62,946 bases of DNA from CAZLWF01 sp031972835 (GTDB taxonomy: Bacteria > Patescibacteriota > Minisyncoccia > Phycocordibacterales > UBA9973): positions 1 to 62,946 of the forward strand of contig DALYDX010000001.1 in NCBI GenBank assembly GCA_031972835.1, written 5' to 3'. Under the pieces are notes generated by a model. That model did not search any database and was not told the DNA's origin. It saw only the letters and a program-made list of their open reading frames with translations. The stretch's first letter is position 1; each line of letters begins with the position of its first letter. A program made the translations under genes and the position numbers. Below, piece after piece: positions 7,550 to 15,339 of the stretch.

Positions 7550-7987
7550 ATGACTAGAAAAATAGAGGTATTTAAAAAACCTACCAATTACCACAGGTAC
7601 AGTAAAGCGATTTCTACTATGAATGCTTTGATAAGGATGATAAAAGGCAAGCAACTGATGCTTGGCAAGGAAAATCTGAATAGATTGCAGCACTCTATAG
7701 ACTTTATGAAGAGCTCAGATTCTTCAATAGAGAAGAAACAAGAGATTGCGGGTAAAAGTATTGTAGCTGGTCTTGATCGAAACGTTGAGTATCTTGGCGT
7801 GATTCAGCTTTCGAACGTCTTCGACGAGGCTTTTAAAAAACGCAATAAAGAATTTGCACTTCAGCTGATCCAGGACTATATTGATTTTAAAAGATCTGAA
7901 ATTCACGAGGTAGAGAAAGACAATTTGCTTTATATTTTAAAAGAGATTCGTGATGATTTGGAAATGAATCAAAAATTGAACAGATAA
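7550..7987 (+). CDS. Hypothetical helical protein
   Basis: 145 aa from ATG 7550 (MTRKIEVFKKP). The frame extends upstream to 7502, but that overlaps the promoter. Mostly helical and charged, without membrane segments. Features include a basic N-terminal half (MIKGKQLMLGKENLNRLQ) and an acidic C-terminal half (YIDFKRSEIHEVEKDNLLYI). No family recognised. Monocistronic, with a terminator right behind it. Confidence 0.65.
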   Translation: MTRKIEVFKKPTNYHRYSKAISTMNALIRMIKGKQLMLGKENLNRLQHSIDFMKSSDSSIEKKQEIAGKSIVAGLDRNVEYLGVIQLSNVFDEAFKKRNKEFALQLIQDYIDFKRSEIHEVEKDNLLYILKEIRDDLEMNQKLNR

Positions 7988-7991
7988 TTTT

Positions 7992-8016
7992 AAAAACCCT
8001 AATTAAGGGTTTTTTA
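7992..8016 (+). terminator. Terminator after 145-aa gene
   Basis: AAAACCCT pairs with AGGGTTTT around an AATTA loop, followed by TTATTTT. Confidence 0.8.
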
Positions 8017-8025
8017 TTTTATAAT

Positions 8026-8053
8026 TTGATATTCATCTTTAAAAAGGTACACT
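8026..8053 (+). promoter_or_regulatory. Promoter of SDR gene (leaderless type)
   Basis: TTGATA (8026-8031), 16-nt spacer, TACACT (8048-8053). The -10 box ends 7 nt before the ATG, so transcription would start at or next to the start codon. Confidence 0.5.
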
Positions 8054-8060
8054 AGTAAAA

Positions 8061-8786
8061 ATGAACACAAATATGGAAAATAAAAAAATATGCTTTATCA
8101 CCGGTGCGACAGGGGAGATAGGTCAGTTTATAGTTGCTGAAGGAGTAAACAGAGGCTATAAGGTGGTTGCTTTTGGTAGAAATCTAGATAAACTCCAAGA
8201 TTTAAAAAGTGAGCACGGAGATAATGTAGATATAGTCTCACTCGATTTGGGTCATAGGGCAAATATAGAAGAATCTTTAAGGCCAATCTTTTCTCGTATA
8301 CTTGAAATTGACTGTGTGATCAATTCTACTGGTAAGTTCGCCTGGGATTATAAATATCCAGGTGAAAATGTAGATACTCAGAGATTGGGCGCCATAGAAG
8401 ATCTCGAAGAGCAGAATTTCCTTGCCCCTATGCGTTTCATAGATGCAATGAAAAAAATCTATCAAAGTGAGAATGGGGTGAAAATACTAAATGTTTCATC
8501 TCATGCCGCCTCTTTTCCGCTTAAAGACCTACTTATCTGGCCAGAATGGGGATATGTGTTCTCGAAGCGTTCTTTTTCAAAGGAAACTATCAGGCGGGGT
8601 TTGGACAAAAATGAGAAGTTTAAATACCTACTTATTGAACCGAAAATCATTGATACCCCGAAAATGAGAGCTGATTTTGATGACATGACTGAGACTAGAC
8701 GGCCTCAAATAAAGGTGGATTGGGATAAAGACGCTCAAAAACCTGAAGATTTGGCTCGTGAGATGTTCGATATGTTAGAAAATTAA
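8061..8786 (+). CDS. Short-chain dehydrogenase/reductase family protein
   Basis: 241 aa, classic SDR length. Glycine-rich NAD(P)-binding motif TGATGEIG at residues 14-21, a VINSTG segment equivalent to the NNAG region, NVSS at 144-147 holding the catalytic Ser, and YVFSK (Tyr165, Lys169) as the YxxxK catalytic pair. All catalytic residues are therefore present. Substrate cannot be told; an Arg soon after the cofactor strand (FGRNLDK) would fit NADP preference. The gene stands alone between two terminators, just before the tuf promoter. An in-frame ATG four codons downstream is the alternative start. Confidence 0.88.
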   Translation: MNTNMENKKICFITGATGEIGQFIVAEGVNRGYKVVAFGRNLDKLQDLKSEHGDNVDIVSLDLGHRANIEESLRPIFSRILEIDCVINSTGKFAWDYKYPGENVDTQRLGAIEDLEEQNFLAPMRFIDAMKKIYQSENGVKILNVSSHAASFPLKDLLIWPEWGYVFSKRSFSKETIRRGLDKNEKFKYLLIEPKIIDTPKMRADFDDMTETRRPQIKVDWDKDAQKPEDLAREMFDMLEN

Positions 8787-8788
8787 GA

Positions 8789-8813
8789 AAAACCCTCCTA
8801 AAAAGAGGGTTTT
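8789..8813 (+). terminator. Terminator after SDR gene
   Basis: AAACCCTC pairs with GAGGGTTT around a CTAAAAA loop. Confidence 0.8.
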
Positions 8814-8825
8814 AGCTTGTAAAAT

Positions 8826-8853
8826 TTGACAATATTTTCATATTTGCTAGTAT
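8826..8853 (+). promoter_or_regulatory. Promoter of tuf and the S10 operon
   Basis: TTGACA (8826-8831), 16-nt spacer, TGC plus TAGTAT (8848-8853). The same TTGACA...TGCTAGTAT pattern precedes rpsS and rpsN. Confidence 0.75.
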
Positions 8854-8917
8854 GAGCACATCGCATTTAGGCGCTGTTTTTATTTGAACAGTTTTATTAA
8901 TTACATAATTTTACACA

Positions 8918-8934
8918 TGAATAGAAGCTCTATT
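8918..8934 (+). promoter_or_regulatory. Hairpin in the tuf leader
   Basis: GAATAGA pairs with TCTATTC around AGC in the roughly 95-nt leader. A possible 8-codon upstream reading frame (ATG at 8917) overlaps it. Confidence 0.35.
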
Positions 8935-8955
8935 CCTCTGTGATCTCAAAAATAT

Positions 8956-10152
8956 ATGGCAACAGAAGCATTCGATCGAAGTAAGCCTCACGTAAACGTG
9001 GGAACAATTGGTCACGTAGACCATGGAAAGACAACATTAACTGCAGCTATACTGCATGTTTTGAACATGGCTGGAAACAAGGTGAAAATGAAGGATGTCA
9101 ACGCAATTGACTCTGCACCTGAAGAAAAGGCTCGTGGTATCACTATTAACCTCTCACACAACGAGTATGAGACTCCTTCTCGTCACTACGCTCACATTGA
9201 TGCTCCAGGTCACGCTGACTACATCAAAAACATGATTACTGGTGCAGCTCAAATGGACGGTGCAATCCTCGTGGTTGCAGCTACAGATGGAGCTATGCCA
9301 CAAACTCGTGAGCACGTTCTTCTTGCAAAGCAAGTTGGTGTTCCAAAAATCATCGTTTTCCTAAACAAGTGCGATATGGTTGACGACAAAGATCTTATCG
9401 ACATGGTTGAAGAAGAAATCCGTGAAATCCTTACAAAACAAGGCTTTGATGGTGCAAACGCTCCAGTTATACGTGGATCAGGTCTAAAGGCTCTAGAAGC
9501 AACATCTATGGATGATGAATGGGCAAAGAAAGTTCTTGAACTTACAGAAGCTCTAGATACTTATATCCCAGTACCAGAACGTGATATCGCAAAGCCATTC
9601 CTTATGGCAGTTGAAGATATCTTCTCTATCGAAGGACGTGGAACTGTTGCTACAGGTAAAATCGAACGTGGAGTTGTAAAGGTTGGAGAAGAAATCGAAA
9701 TCGTCGGTATCAAAGCTACAGCAAAAACAACTGTTACAGGTATCGAAATGTTCAACAAGAACCTAAACGAAGGAGTAGCTGGAGACAACGCAGGAATCCT
9801 ACTTCGTGGAACAAAGAAAGAAGATATTACACGTGGACAAGTTCTAGCAAAGTCTGGATCTGTTACACCTCATGATCAATTCGATTGTGAAGTTTACATC
9901 TTGAAAAAGGAAGAGGGAGGTCGTCACACACCATTCTTCAAAGGTTACAAGCCACAATTCTACATCCGTACAACTGACGTTACTGGAGAGGTTACACTTC
10001 CAGAGGGAGTAGAAATGGTTATGCCAGGAGACACAATTACTTTCAAAGTTAAGCTTATTACTCCTGTAGCTCTAGAAGAACAACAGCGCTTTGCTATCCG
10101 CGAAGGTGGAAAAACAGTAGGTGCTGGTGTTGTAACAAAGATCACAGCCTAA
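8956..10152 (+). CDS. tuf: Elongation factor Tu
   Basis: 398 aa GTPase that delivers aminoacyl-tRNA. Contains P-loop GHVDHGKTTLTAAI, the ARGITIN switch I, DAPGHADY, NKCDMVD and the domain 2/3 signatures (GRGTVATGKIERG, EGGRHTPFFKGYKPQFYIRT). One small feature is DAPGH rather than DCPGH. Length is normal. It heads the transcript that continues into rpsJ with a 30-nt gap and no terminator. The start follows aaaatatATG with no Shine-Dalgarno motif. Confidence 0.98.
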   Translation: MATEAFDRSKPHVNVGTIGHVDHGKTTLTAAILHVLNMAGNKVKMKDVNAIDSAPEEKARGITINLSHNEYETPSRHYAHIDAPGHADYIKNMITGAAQMDGAILVVAATDGAMPQTREHVLLAKQVGVPKIIVFLNKCDMVDDKDLIDMVEEEIREILTKQGFDGANAPVIRGSGLKALEATSMDDEWAKKVLELTEALDTYIPVPERDIAKPFLMAVEDIFSIEGRGTVATGKIERGVVKVGEEIEIVGIKATAKTTVTGIEMFNKNLNEGVAGDNAGILLRGTKKEDITRGQVLAKSGSVTPHDQFDCEVYILKKEEGGRHTPFFKGYKPQFYIRTTDVTGEVTLPEGVEMVMPGDTITFKVKLITPVALEEQQRFAIREGGKTVGAGVVTKITA

Positions 10153-10182
10153 CTAAAAGTGTTTAAGTTATAAAGTTCATTC

Positions 10183-10557
10183 ATGACAACAAAAACAACA
10201 AAACCAAAAGTATCTCGCAAGAAAACAGCCAAGGTAGCCAAGGATGATGCTAGTATCAAGCTTAGAATTCGTGTACGTGCATACGAGAACAAGATTCTCG
10301 ATGCATCTGTAAAGCAGATTATCGACACAGCACTTCGCTATGATGCAGTTGTAGTAGGACCGATACCACTACCGACAGAGATCAAGAAATACACTGTCAA
10401 CCGTGCTTCATTCGTCTACAAAAACTCTCGCGAACAATTTGAAATGCGAGTACACAAGCGTGTTATCGATATTTTGAATCCAAATCAAAAGACAATCGAA
10501 GCACTAACAAATCTTTCGCTTCCTTCTGGTGTTGATATTGATGTAAAAATGCTCTAA
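10183..10557 (+). CDS. rpsJ: 30S ribosomal protein S10
   Basis: 124 aa, about 20 residues longer than the E. coli protein because of a basic N-terminal extension (MTTKTTKPKVSRKKTAKVAK). The core has KLRIRVRAYENKILDASVKQI, the VGPIPLPT loop and the FEMRVHKRVIDI segment, all diagnostic. S10 also serves as the NusE antitermination factor. It lies directly after tuf and 107 nt before rplC. Confidence 0.97.
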   Translation: MTTKTTKPKVSRKKTAKVAKDDASIKLRIRVRAYENKILDASVKQIIDTALRYDAVVVGPIPLPTEIKKYTVNRASFVYKNSREQFEMRVHKRVIDILNPNQKTIEALTNLSLPSGVDIDVKML

Positions 10558-10603
10558 GAGAGATTTACGTTTAGTCTAAGTTTTTAAACTAATCAGCCCT
10601 CTT

Positions 10604-10640
10604 TTTCAGCCGGACACTAATATGTCTCGGTGCGAGTGAG
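10604..10640 (+). other. Possible hairpin in the rpsJ-rplC spacer
   Basis: The 107-nt spacer holds no gene or clear promoter. GACA and TGTC (around 10613-10628, within CCGGACAC...TGTCTCGG) can pair and might be a ribosomal protein binding site. Weak. Confidence 0.2.
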
Positions 10641-10664
10641 CTATACCTTAAACATAAAAAATAT

Positions 10665-11279
10665 ATGAAATTTATTCTCGGAACAAAACAACATATGTCA
10701 AACTACTTTACCGACGACGGTAAGGTAGTTCCTGTAACGATAGTAACAGCCGGACCTGTTGTTGTTACTCAAATCAAAGATAAAGACAAAGATGGCTATT
10801 CTGCTGTTCAAGTCGGTTATGGTACTCAAAAAGCTGAACGCAAAACAAAAGCAGAAATCGGGCATACAAAAGAACTAGGTTCATTTAAACATCTTCGTGA
10901 ATGGAGAATGGAGAATACTACTCTAAAACGTGGAGACACATTAGCACTCGACCAGTTTATTGTTGGTGATGCTGTAAGTGTGAGTGGTATTACAAAAGGT
11001 AAAGGTTTCCAAGGTGTGGTCAAACGCCATGGTTTCCATGGAGACAAGAGATCACACGGACGTAAGCACTCTGAAAGAGCACCAGGTTCTATTGGTGGAG
11101 GAGGACGTGCAGGAGGACGTGTTATCAAAGGAATGCGCATGGCAGGACGTATGGGAAGTGACTTCATAACAGTTGAAAATCTAACTGTCGTTGCAATCGA
11201 TCCTGAGACAAACACAATGCTTATAAAAGGTGCTATACCTGGTCGCCGTGGCACATTGGTTGAGGTAACTTCAAAATAA
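10665..11279 (+). CDS. rplC: 50S ribosomal protein L3
   Basis: 204 aa, normal length. Starts MKFILGTKQHMSNYF and contains the conserved GKGFQGVVKRHGFHG segment and the Gly-rich loop near the peptidyl transferase centre (GSIGGGGRAGGRVIKGMRMAGRMG). It overlaps no gene; rplD begins 5 nt after its stop through the recurring TAATTTTATG junction. Part of the rpsJ-rplB transcript. Confidence 0.97.
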   Translation: MKFILGTKQHMSNYFTDDGKVVPVTIVTAGPVVVTQIKDKDKDGYSAVQVGYGTQKAERKTKAEIGHTKELGSFKHLREWRMENTTLKRGDTLALDQFIVGDAVSVSGITKGKGFQGVVKRHGFHGDKRSHGRKHSERAPGSIGGGGRAGGRVIKGMRMAGRMGSDFITVENLTVVAIDPETNTMLIKGAIPGRRGTLVEVTSK

Positions 11280-11283
11280 TTTT

Positions 11284-12021
11284 ATGGCTACAACAAAAAC
11301 AAAAACTAATACAAAGAAAGTTTCTACAGATGCTGAAAAAACAGTTTCTAAAGTTATAGAAGCAAGTCTCTACAACCAAAAAGGAAAAACTGATGGAACA
11401 ATTAAGCTTCCAGAAGTTGTTTTCGGTGCAAAATGGAATGCTGACATGGTTCACCAGGTTGTTACTAGTATCTTGGGTAACAAGCGTGCTGGTACTGCTG
11501 ACACAAAAGGTCGCGGAGAGGTTCGCGGTGGAGGAATCAAGCCTTGGAAGCAAAAGGGCACAGGTAGATCTCGTCATGGATCAAGTCGCTCTCCGATATG
11601 GAAAGGTGGAGGTACAACACACGGACCACTTGCAGAGAAAAACTATAAACGAAAAATCAATAAAAAGATGAAGGGCAAGGCTCTAGGATCAGTTTTGTCT
11701 GAGAAATTTAAAAGCGGACAAATGCTTTTCGTCTCTCCACTTTCTATTGGACTAAAAACAAAAGAGGGAATGAGTGTAGTAAATGCATTACGAGAAATTT
11801 CTGGATTCAACAAAATCGGAGTAAGTGGAAAGCGCAATACAGCTTTCGTTGTTCCTAGTGTTGATATGACAGTACTTCGCCCATTCAAAAATATTCCTGA
11901 TGTTGCACTAGAATCTGTATTAGATATAAACCCAGCTCAGATTTTAAATTATAAATACATTGTTATTATTGATCCAGAAAAGTGTTTTCCACAACTTGAA
12001 AAACGCGTAACTGCAAAATAA
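11284..12021 (+). CDS. rplD: 50S ribosomal protein L4
   Basis: 245 aa, somewhat longer than the usual 200-210 because of a Thr/Lys-rich N-terminal extension (MATTKTKTNTKKVSTDAEKT). Core signatures are present: RAGTADTKGRGEVRGGG, KPWKQKGTGRSRHGSSRSPIW (the exit-tunnel loop) and the C-terminal Rossmann-like part. In other bacteria L4 represses the S10 operon; no such leader target is recognisable here. Confidence 0.96.
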   Translation: MATTKTKTNTKKVSTDAEKTVSKVIEASLYNQKGKTDGTIKLPEVVFGAKWNADMVHQVVTSILGNKRAGTADTKGRGEVRGGGIKPWKQKGTGRSRHGSSRSPIWKGGGTTHGPLAEKNYKRKINKKMKGKALGSVLSEKFKSGQMLFVSPLSIGLKTKEGMSVVNALREISGFNKIGVSGKRNTAFVVPSVDMTVLRPFKNIPDVALESVLDINPAQILNYKYIVIIDPEKCFPQLEKRVTAK

Positions 12022-12025
12022 TTTT

Positions 12026-12328
12026 ATGGCTACTAAAACAAACAAAACAAAATCTGCGGCTCCATCTATGATAAAGCGCCCACGTATTAGCGAAAAGGCT
12101 GCGCTTATGTCAACAAAAAATGTTTACACATTTGACGTTGCTCCAAATGCTACAAAGGCTGAGATTGTAAAAAGCATAATCGCTCAATACAAGGTTACAC
12201 CTTTAAAAATCGGAATTGTTACTATTCGAAAAAATAAAGTTACAGTACGAGGAAAGCGAGGAGTCACAAGTGGCGGCAAGAAAGCTTACGTTTATCTAAA
12301 AAAAGGCGATAAAATAGAATTGATCTAA
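12026..12328 (+). CDS. rplW: 50S ribosomal protein L23
   Basis: 100 aa, normal length, with the RPRISEKAALMSTKNVYTFDV start region and the C-terminal beta-hairpin ending KKGDKIELI. L23 sits at the tunnel exit and docks trigger factor and SRP. It begins 5 nt after rplD with the TAATTTTATGGC junction also seen between rplC and rplD. Confidence 0.96.
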   Translation: MATKTNKTKSAAPSMIKRPRISEKAALMSTKNVYTFDVAPNATKAEIVKSIIAQYKVTPLKIGIVTIRKNKVTVRGKRGVTSGGKKAYVYLKKGDKIELI

Positions 12329-12346
12329 TCAAGATTAGAAAAAAAC

Positions 12347-13195
12347 ATGAAAACATATAAACCAACAACTCCATCACGAAGACACATGACTACGATCCCA
12401 TATCGTGAGTTGCTTTCTGGTGCAAAAAAACCAGAGAAATCTCTCGTATATGGTCGCAAGCGTGCTGTCGGACGAAACAACCAAGGACGCATCACAACTC
12501 GCCACAAGGGAGGAGGTCACAAAAGACTCTATCGAGATGTTGATTTCCTATACAACAAAAAAGAAATCCCAGCGAAGATCACTTCTATAGAATACGATCC
12601 AAACCGAACAGCATTTATTGCTCTTGCTGTATATGCTGATGGAGAAAAAAGATACGTTATCGCTCCAAAAGGAATAAAAGTAGGTGATACTTTTATGGTC
12701 TCAGAAAAGGCTTCATTGACACCGGGTAACCGTCTGCCGCTTCGAAAGATTCCAGTAGGAACATTTGTATACAATATCGAACTAAAACCAGGGGGAGGAG
12801 CTAAGATTTCTCGTTCTGCAGGTATATTTACTCAAGTTGTTGCAAACTCAGATGGTCAAACACATTTGAAAATGCCATCAACAGAAATCCGTAAGATTTC
12901 AGAAGAGTGTTACGCATGTATTGGAGAAGTTTCAAACGGTGAACACGCTCTAGAATCTATCGGTAAGGCTGGACGCTCACGCTGGAAGGGAATCCGACCA
13001 ACAGTGCGTGGTACTGCCATGAACCCAGTTGATCACCCATACGGTGGAGGAGAAGGACGCCAAGGACGCGGAACTCGCCGACCAAAGACTATGTGGGGTA
13101 AAGTTACAGGAGGACGAAAGACTCGTACACCTAAAAAATACTCAAACCACCTTATCGTCACTCGCCGAAAAACTGGCAAGAATAGAAAAGGTTAA
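12347..13195 (+). CDS. rplB: 50S ribosomal protein L2
   Basis: 282 aa with MKTYKPTTPSRRHMT start, GRNNQGRITTRHKGGGHKR, and the highly conserved C-terminal GTAMNPVDHPYGGGEGR, which contains the His important near the peptidyl transferase centre. Length normal. It ends this part of the S10 operon: a strong terminator follows, and the next ribosomal gene, rpsS, lies 3.2 kb further on behind the array locus. Confidence 0.98.
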   Translation: MKTYKPTTPSRRHMTTIPYRELLSGAKKPEKSLVYGRKRAVGRNNQGRITTRHKGGGHKRLYRDVDFLYNKKEIPAKITSIEYDPNRTAFIALAVYADGEKRYVIAPKGIKVGDTFMVSEKASLTPGNRLPLRKIPVGTFVYNIELKPGGGAKISRSAGIFTQVVANSDGQTHLKMPSTEIRKISEECYACIGEVSNGEHALESIGKAGRSRWKGIRPTVRGTAMNPVDHPYGGGEGRQGRGTRRPKTMWGKVTGGRKTRTPKKYSNHLIVTRRKTGKNRKG

Positions 13196-13205
13196 AAATA
13201 AAAAG

Positions 13206-13236
13206 AAAAGCTCCGAAGATTCGGAGCTTTTCTTTT
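13206..13236 (+). terminator. Terminator after rplB
   Basis: AAAAGCTCCGAA (13206-13217) pairs with TTCGGAGCTTTT (13220-13231), followed by a T-rich tail. Confidence 0.85.
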
Positions 13237-13272
13237 TATTTAAATACTGGTAGTATCACAAAAAAGCACTAT

Positions 13273-13590
13273 ATGAAGATAATACTTGTCCCAGTTGGTT
13301 TCGAAGAGCGAAAGTTCTTGATCCTGAAAGAAAAGTTAATGCAGGATAATAATTCGGTTGCAGTTGTCACACTTGCACCGAATATGACTCACGAAGATAT
13401 TGGTGGTGATGAAGTGATTATATTCGCAAACGACCAGCGAGTAATCATCCCAAAAGAGGTTCATACCCTTATAGAATGGGCAGAGAAGAAAAAAGCCCAA
13501 TATTTGTATTTGAACGAAAGCACTCTAGGTGGGCAGACGCTATTACCAAACCTTGGGGGCGATATTGAGAAACTTAAGATTTTTGCTTAG
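13273..13590 (+). CDS. Hypothetical protein leading into the mini-array
   Basis: 105 aa, alpha/beta-looking (MKIILVPVGFEERKFLILKE...VIIFANDQRVIIPKEVH). I do not recognise a family; the N-terminal strand followed by a helix could be a small Rossmann-like fold. Its stop codon at 13588-13590 lies one base before the first repeat-like element of the mini-array, and no terminator intervenes, so gene and mini-array should share one transcript ending at 13681-13707. TGG plus TAGTAT at about 13247-13255 is the likely extended -10. It may belong to the array system, but only position suggests this. Confidence 0.6.
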   Translation: MKIILVPVGFEERKFLILKEKLMQDNNSVAVVTLAPNMTHEDIGGDEVIIFANDQRVIIPKEVHTLIEWAEKKKAQYLYLNESTLGGQTLLPNLGGDIEKLKIFA

Positions 13591-13591
13591 A

Positions 13592-13680
13592 ATTTTTTAG
13601 ACAACCACGAATATGTGAAAAACAAATTTCCGGATGTCTTTAAGCAACAAATAGTATGTGTAAAACTATACAAGAACTGT
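13592..13680 (+). repeat. Upstream mini-array of interspaced short repeats (TIGR-like)
   Basis: Same repeats and spacing as the large array: ATTTTTTAGACAA (13592), spacer CCACGAATA, TGTGAAAAACAA (13614), ATTTCCGGA, TGTCTTTAAGCAA (13635), CAAATAGTA, TGTGTAAAACTA (13657), TACAAGAAC, then TGT running into the terminator. Four repeats and four 9-nt spacers in the same alternating order and orientation as the array downstream. Confidence 0.85.
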
Positions 13681-13707
13681 AAACCCCCGAAAATTTCGGG
13701 GGTTTTT
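13681..13707 (+). terminator. Terminator of the mini-array
   Basis: AAACCCCCGAAA with its complement, then TTTTT. The CCCCGAAA-TTCGGGG core is almost the same as the terminator closing the main array at 16224-16248. Confidence 0.85.
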
Positions 13708-13722
13708 ATACTAAACATATAC

Positions 13723-13750
13723 TTGCATTTTCTGAAATCTATGGTAATGT
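13723..13750 (+). promoter_or_regulatory. Promoter of the Tas-like gene and main array
   Basis: TTGCAT (13723-13728), 16-nt spacer, TGG plus TAATGT (13745-13750). Transcription would begin near 13757. No terminator appears before 16224, so gene and array can be co-transcribed. Confidence 0.5.
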
Positions 13751-13760
13751 GAAGAAAATT

Positions 13761-13793
13761 TAAAAACAAAATAGAGTATGTCTTTAGACACAA
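13761..13793 (+). repeat. Degenerate array unit containing the tas-like start codon
   Basis: TAAAAACAA (13761-13769), a 9-nt interval AATAGAGTA (13770-13778), then TGTCTTTAGACACAA (13779-13793). This is one A-type and one B-type repeat at canonical spacing. The ATG at 13778 consists of the last spacer base and the first two bases of the B repeat. Confidence 0.7.
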
Positions 13794-15103
13794 ACGCAGC
13801 GCAAGACCTCCGGGTCGCCTCGATGAATGCCCAGATCGGGAATATCAAAGGGAAGATGGGTATATGCCCATACTACAAGACTTTTGAAGTCTTGGATGAT
13901 GTCCTTGTTCAAAAGGAGTCATGGGGTGGAAAGAGAACCGACGACAGTGTCGTAAAGCTTTCGCCCTCTGCCAATTTTGCCTATGTGAATTGGGCAATAA
14001 TGCAAAAAGTGGAATCAAACCAGCCACGCGAGTATTATCTTGAGCTCTTTGAGAGATTTCTCGAAGCGCCGAAAGAAAAATACACAAGCCAAAAGGTTCT
14101 TCTACTTGCACTTCAGAATTTAGTGTCGCTTAGAATTGCATTTCTTGATGCAAAGAAGGCGATGAATCTTCGTATTGGTCAAAAAGGAAAAGAGTTAGAT
14201 ATTTATTTTCCTATTGAAGCTAGTGTGAAGTTAAAAATGTTAGAGAAAATACGCAATGAAAACGAACCGCTGCTTGATGATATACAAGACGGTCTTTCCT
14301 GGCAAAATCTTATCGCATATGCGACAGCAGGGATGGGATATGTGCAAAAGACAATTATCGAAACTCAAATTGAGGCGATAGTTGAGCACTACGCAGTGTG
14401 GAGAGATTTTGGAAAACATATCAAAGGCTTTGGTGCCTGGACATGTGGATTCCTGATCGCATGTATCGGAGATCCGAGAAGATTTGCTGATTCAGGAAAG
14501 CTTCGTGGTTACGCTGGTGTCGCCTTAAAAAATGGACAAACTCAACGCCAAAAGCGTGGTGAATCGGGAGGATTTTCTCCGAAGATGAAGGCAATGCTTA
14601 TGAAAGTGTTCCCGGAATCTTTCCGTAAAATTACGGGGAAATTTCCCGATGAGCCGTATGCAATCTTTATGCGAGAATGCTTTGCTACAGAAAAGGCGAA
14701 AGCAGAAAATGCCACAGATACGTATATTCGAAATTATTTTTCAGAAAAAGGTGAAACGGTTTTGGATATTGTTAATCTCGGCTATGAAGATCGCACAGAT
14801 GAAGATTCGAACGAGGTGAGGAGAATTTTCCTCGGATTTAAGGTAAAAACCGACAAATCAGCCGGCAAAGAAACTTCGGCAAATGAGATGTTTGTGAAGG
14901 AAGAAGATAAAATAACCAAAGGTGGTTACAAGCACTTCCTTAACCCTGGCCACGTACAGCAACGTGCACTTCGCAAGTTTGGATCAATGTTTTTGTCCGA
15001 TTTCTACCATTATTTCCTGTATTCCATGGGAGAGAATCCTGATATTTCTCGTAATCCGCGAATTATGGCGATGCTTGAATTGGTGGCGAAAGTGAAGAAA
15101 TGA
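13778..15103 (+). CDS. IS110-transposase-like (Nop-like) array-associated protein, candidate Tas protein
   Basis: 441 aa. Residues about 214-285 (HIKGFGAWTCGFLIACIGDP, then RRFADSGKLRGYAGVALKNG and FSPKMKAMLMKVFPESFRK) closely fit the C-terminal Transposase_20 domain of IS110/IS116/IS902 elements (GxG...IGDxxRF....L..YAG.....Q......SP....ML). The first 210 residues look helical and show no IS110 DEDD/RuvC catalytic pattern, and no HNH or other nuclease motif is visible elsewhere. The C-terminus (KGGYKHFLNPGHVQQRALRK, then FGSMFLSDFYHYF) is unrecognised. No terminal inverted repeats or IS boundaries are seen. Followed 14 nt later by about 48 interspaced repeats. Established knowledge: TIGR-Tas systems pair such arrays with Nop-domain Tas proteins related to IS110, some without nuclease. 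I infer this is a nuclease-less Tas protein that binds guide RNAs from the array. Confidence 0.8.
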   Translation: MSLDTNAAQDLRVASMNAQIGNIKGKMGICPYYKTFEVLDDVLVQKESWGGKRTDDSVVKLSPSANFAYVNWAIMQKVESNQPREYYLELFERFLEAPKEKYTSQKVLLLALQNLVSLRIAFLDAKKAMNLRIGQKGKELDIYFPIEASVKLKMLEKIRNENEPLLDDIQDGLSWQNLIAYATAGMGYVQKTIIETQIEAIVEHYAVWRDFGKHIKGFGAWTCGFLIACIGDPRRFADSGKLRGYAGVALKNGQTQRQKRGESGGFSPKMKAMLMKVFPESFRKITGKFPDEPYAIFMRECFATEKAKAENATDTYIRNYFSEKGETVLDIVNLGYEDRTDEDSNEVRRIFLGFKVKTDKSAGKETSANEMFVKEEDKITKGGYKHFLNPGHVQQRALRKFGSMFLSDFYHYFLYSMGENPDISRNPRIMAMLELVAKVKK

Positions 15104-15138
15104 AGCAGCCGCAAGAATGTGTAAAACAAGGCTTAGAG

Positions 15139-15180
15139 TGTCATGTGCCCGTGTAAAAAGCGGGCACACTTTTTAGACTA
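15139..15180 (+). repeat. Extended hairpin-bearing array repeat, copy 1
   Basis: 42 nt in place of a 13-nt B repeat. It begins TGTC and ends TTTTTAGACTA, with an inserted stem GTGCCCG / CGGGCAC around TGTAAAAAG. It can also be read as a compressed unit holding two 9-nt spacers, ATGTGCCCG and GGGCACACT, that are complementary to each other. Confidence 0.75.
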
Positions 15181-15339
15181 CATTGTATCTGTGTAAAATA
15201 ATTTTAGGTATGTTTTTAGACAAACATCGCTATGTGAAAAACGAGAGAAGCAATGTCTTTAAACAACACGGGCGCTGTGCAAAACAAGAACTTACCTGTT
15301 TTTAGACAAAGGGGGCCGTGTGAGAAACAATCTCTGCTG

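Noticed and set aside
13778..15103. Ordinary IS110 insertion sequence
   Set aside because: No catalytic DEDD domain, no element ends or flanking duplication, and a long organised array follows the gene.
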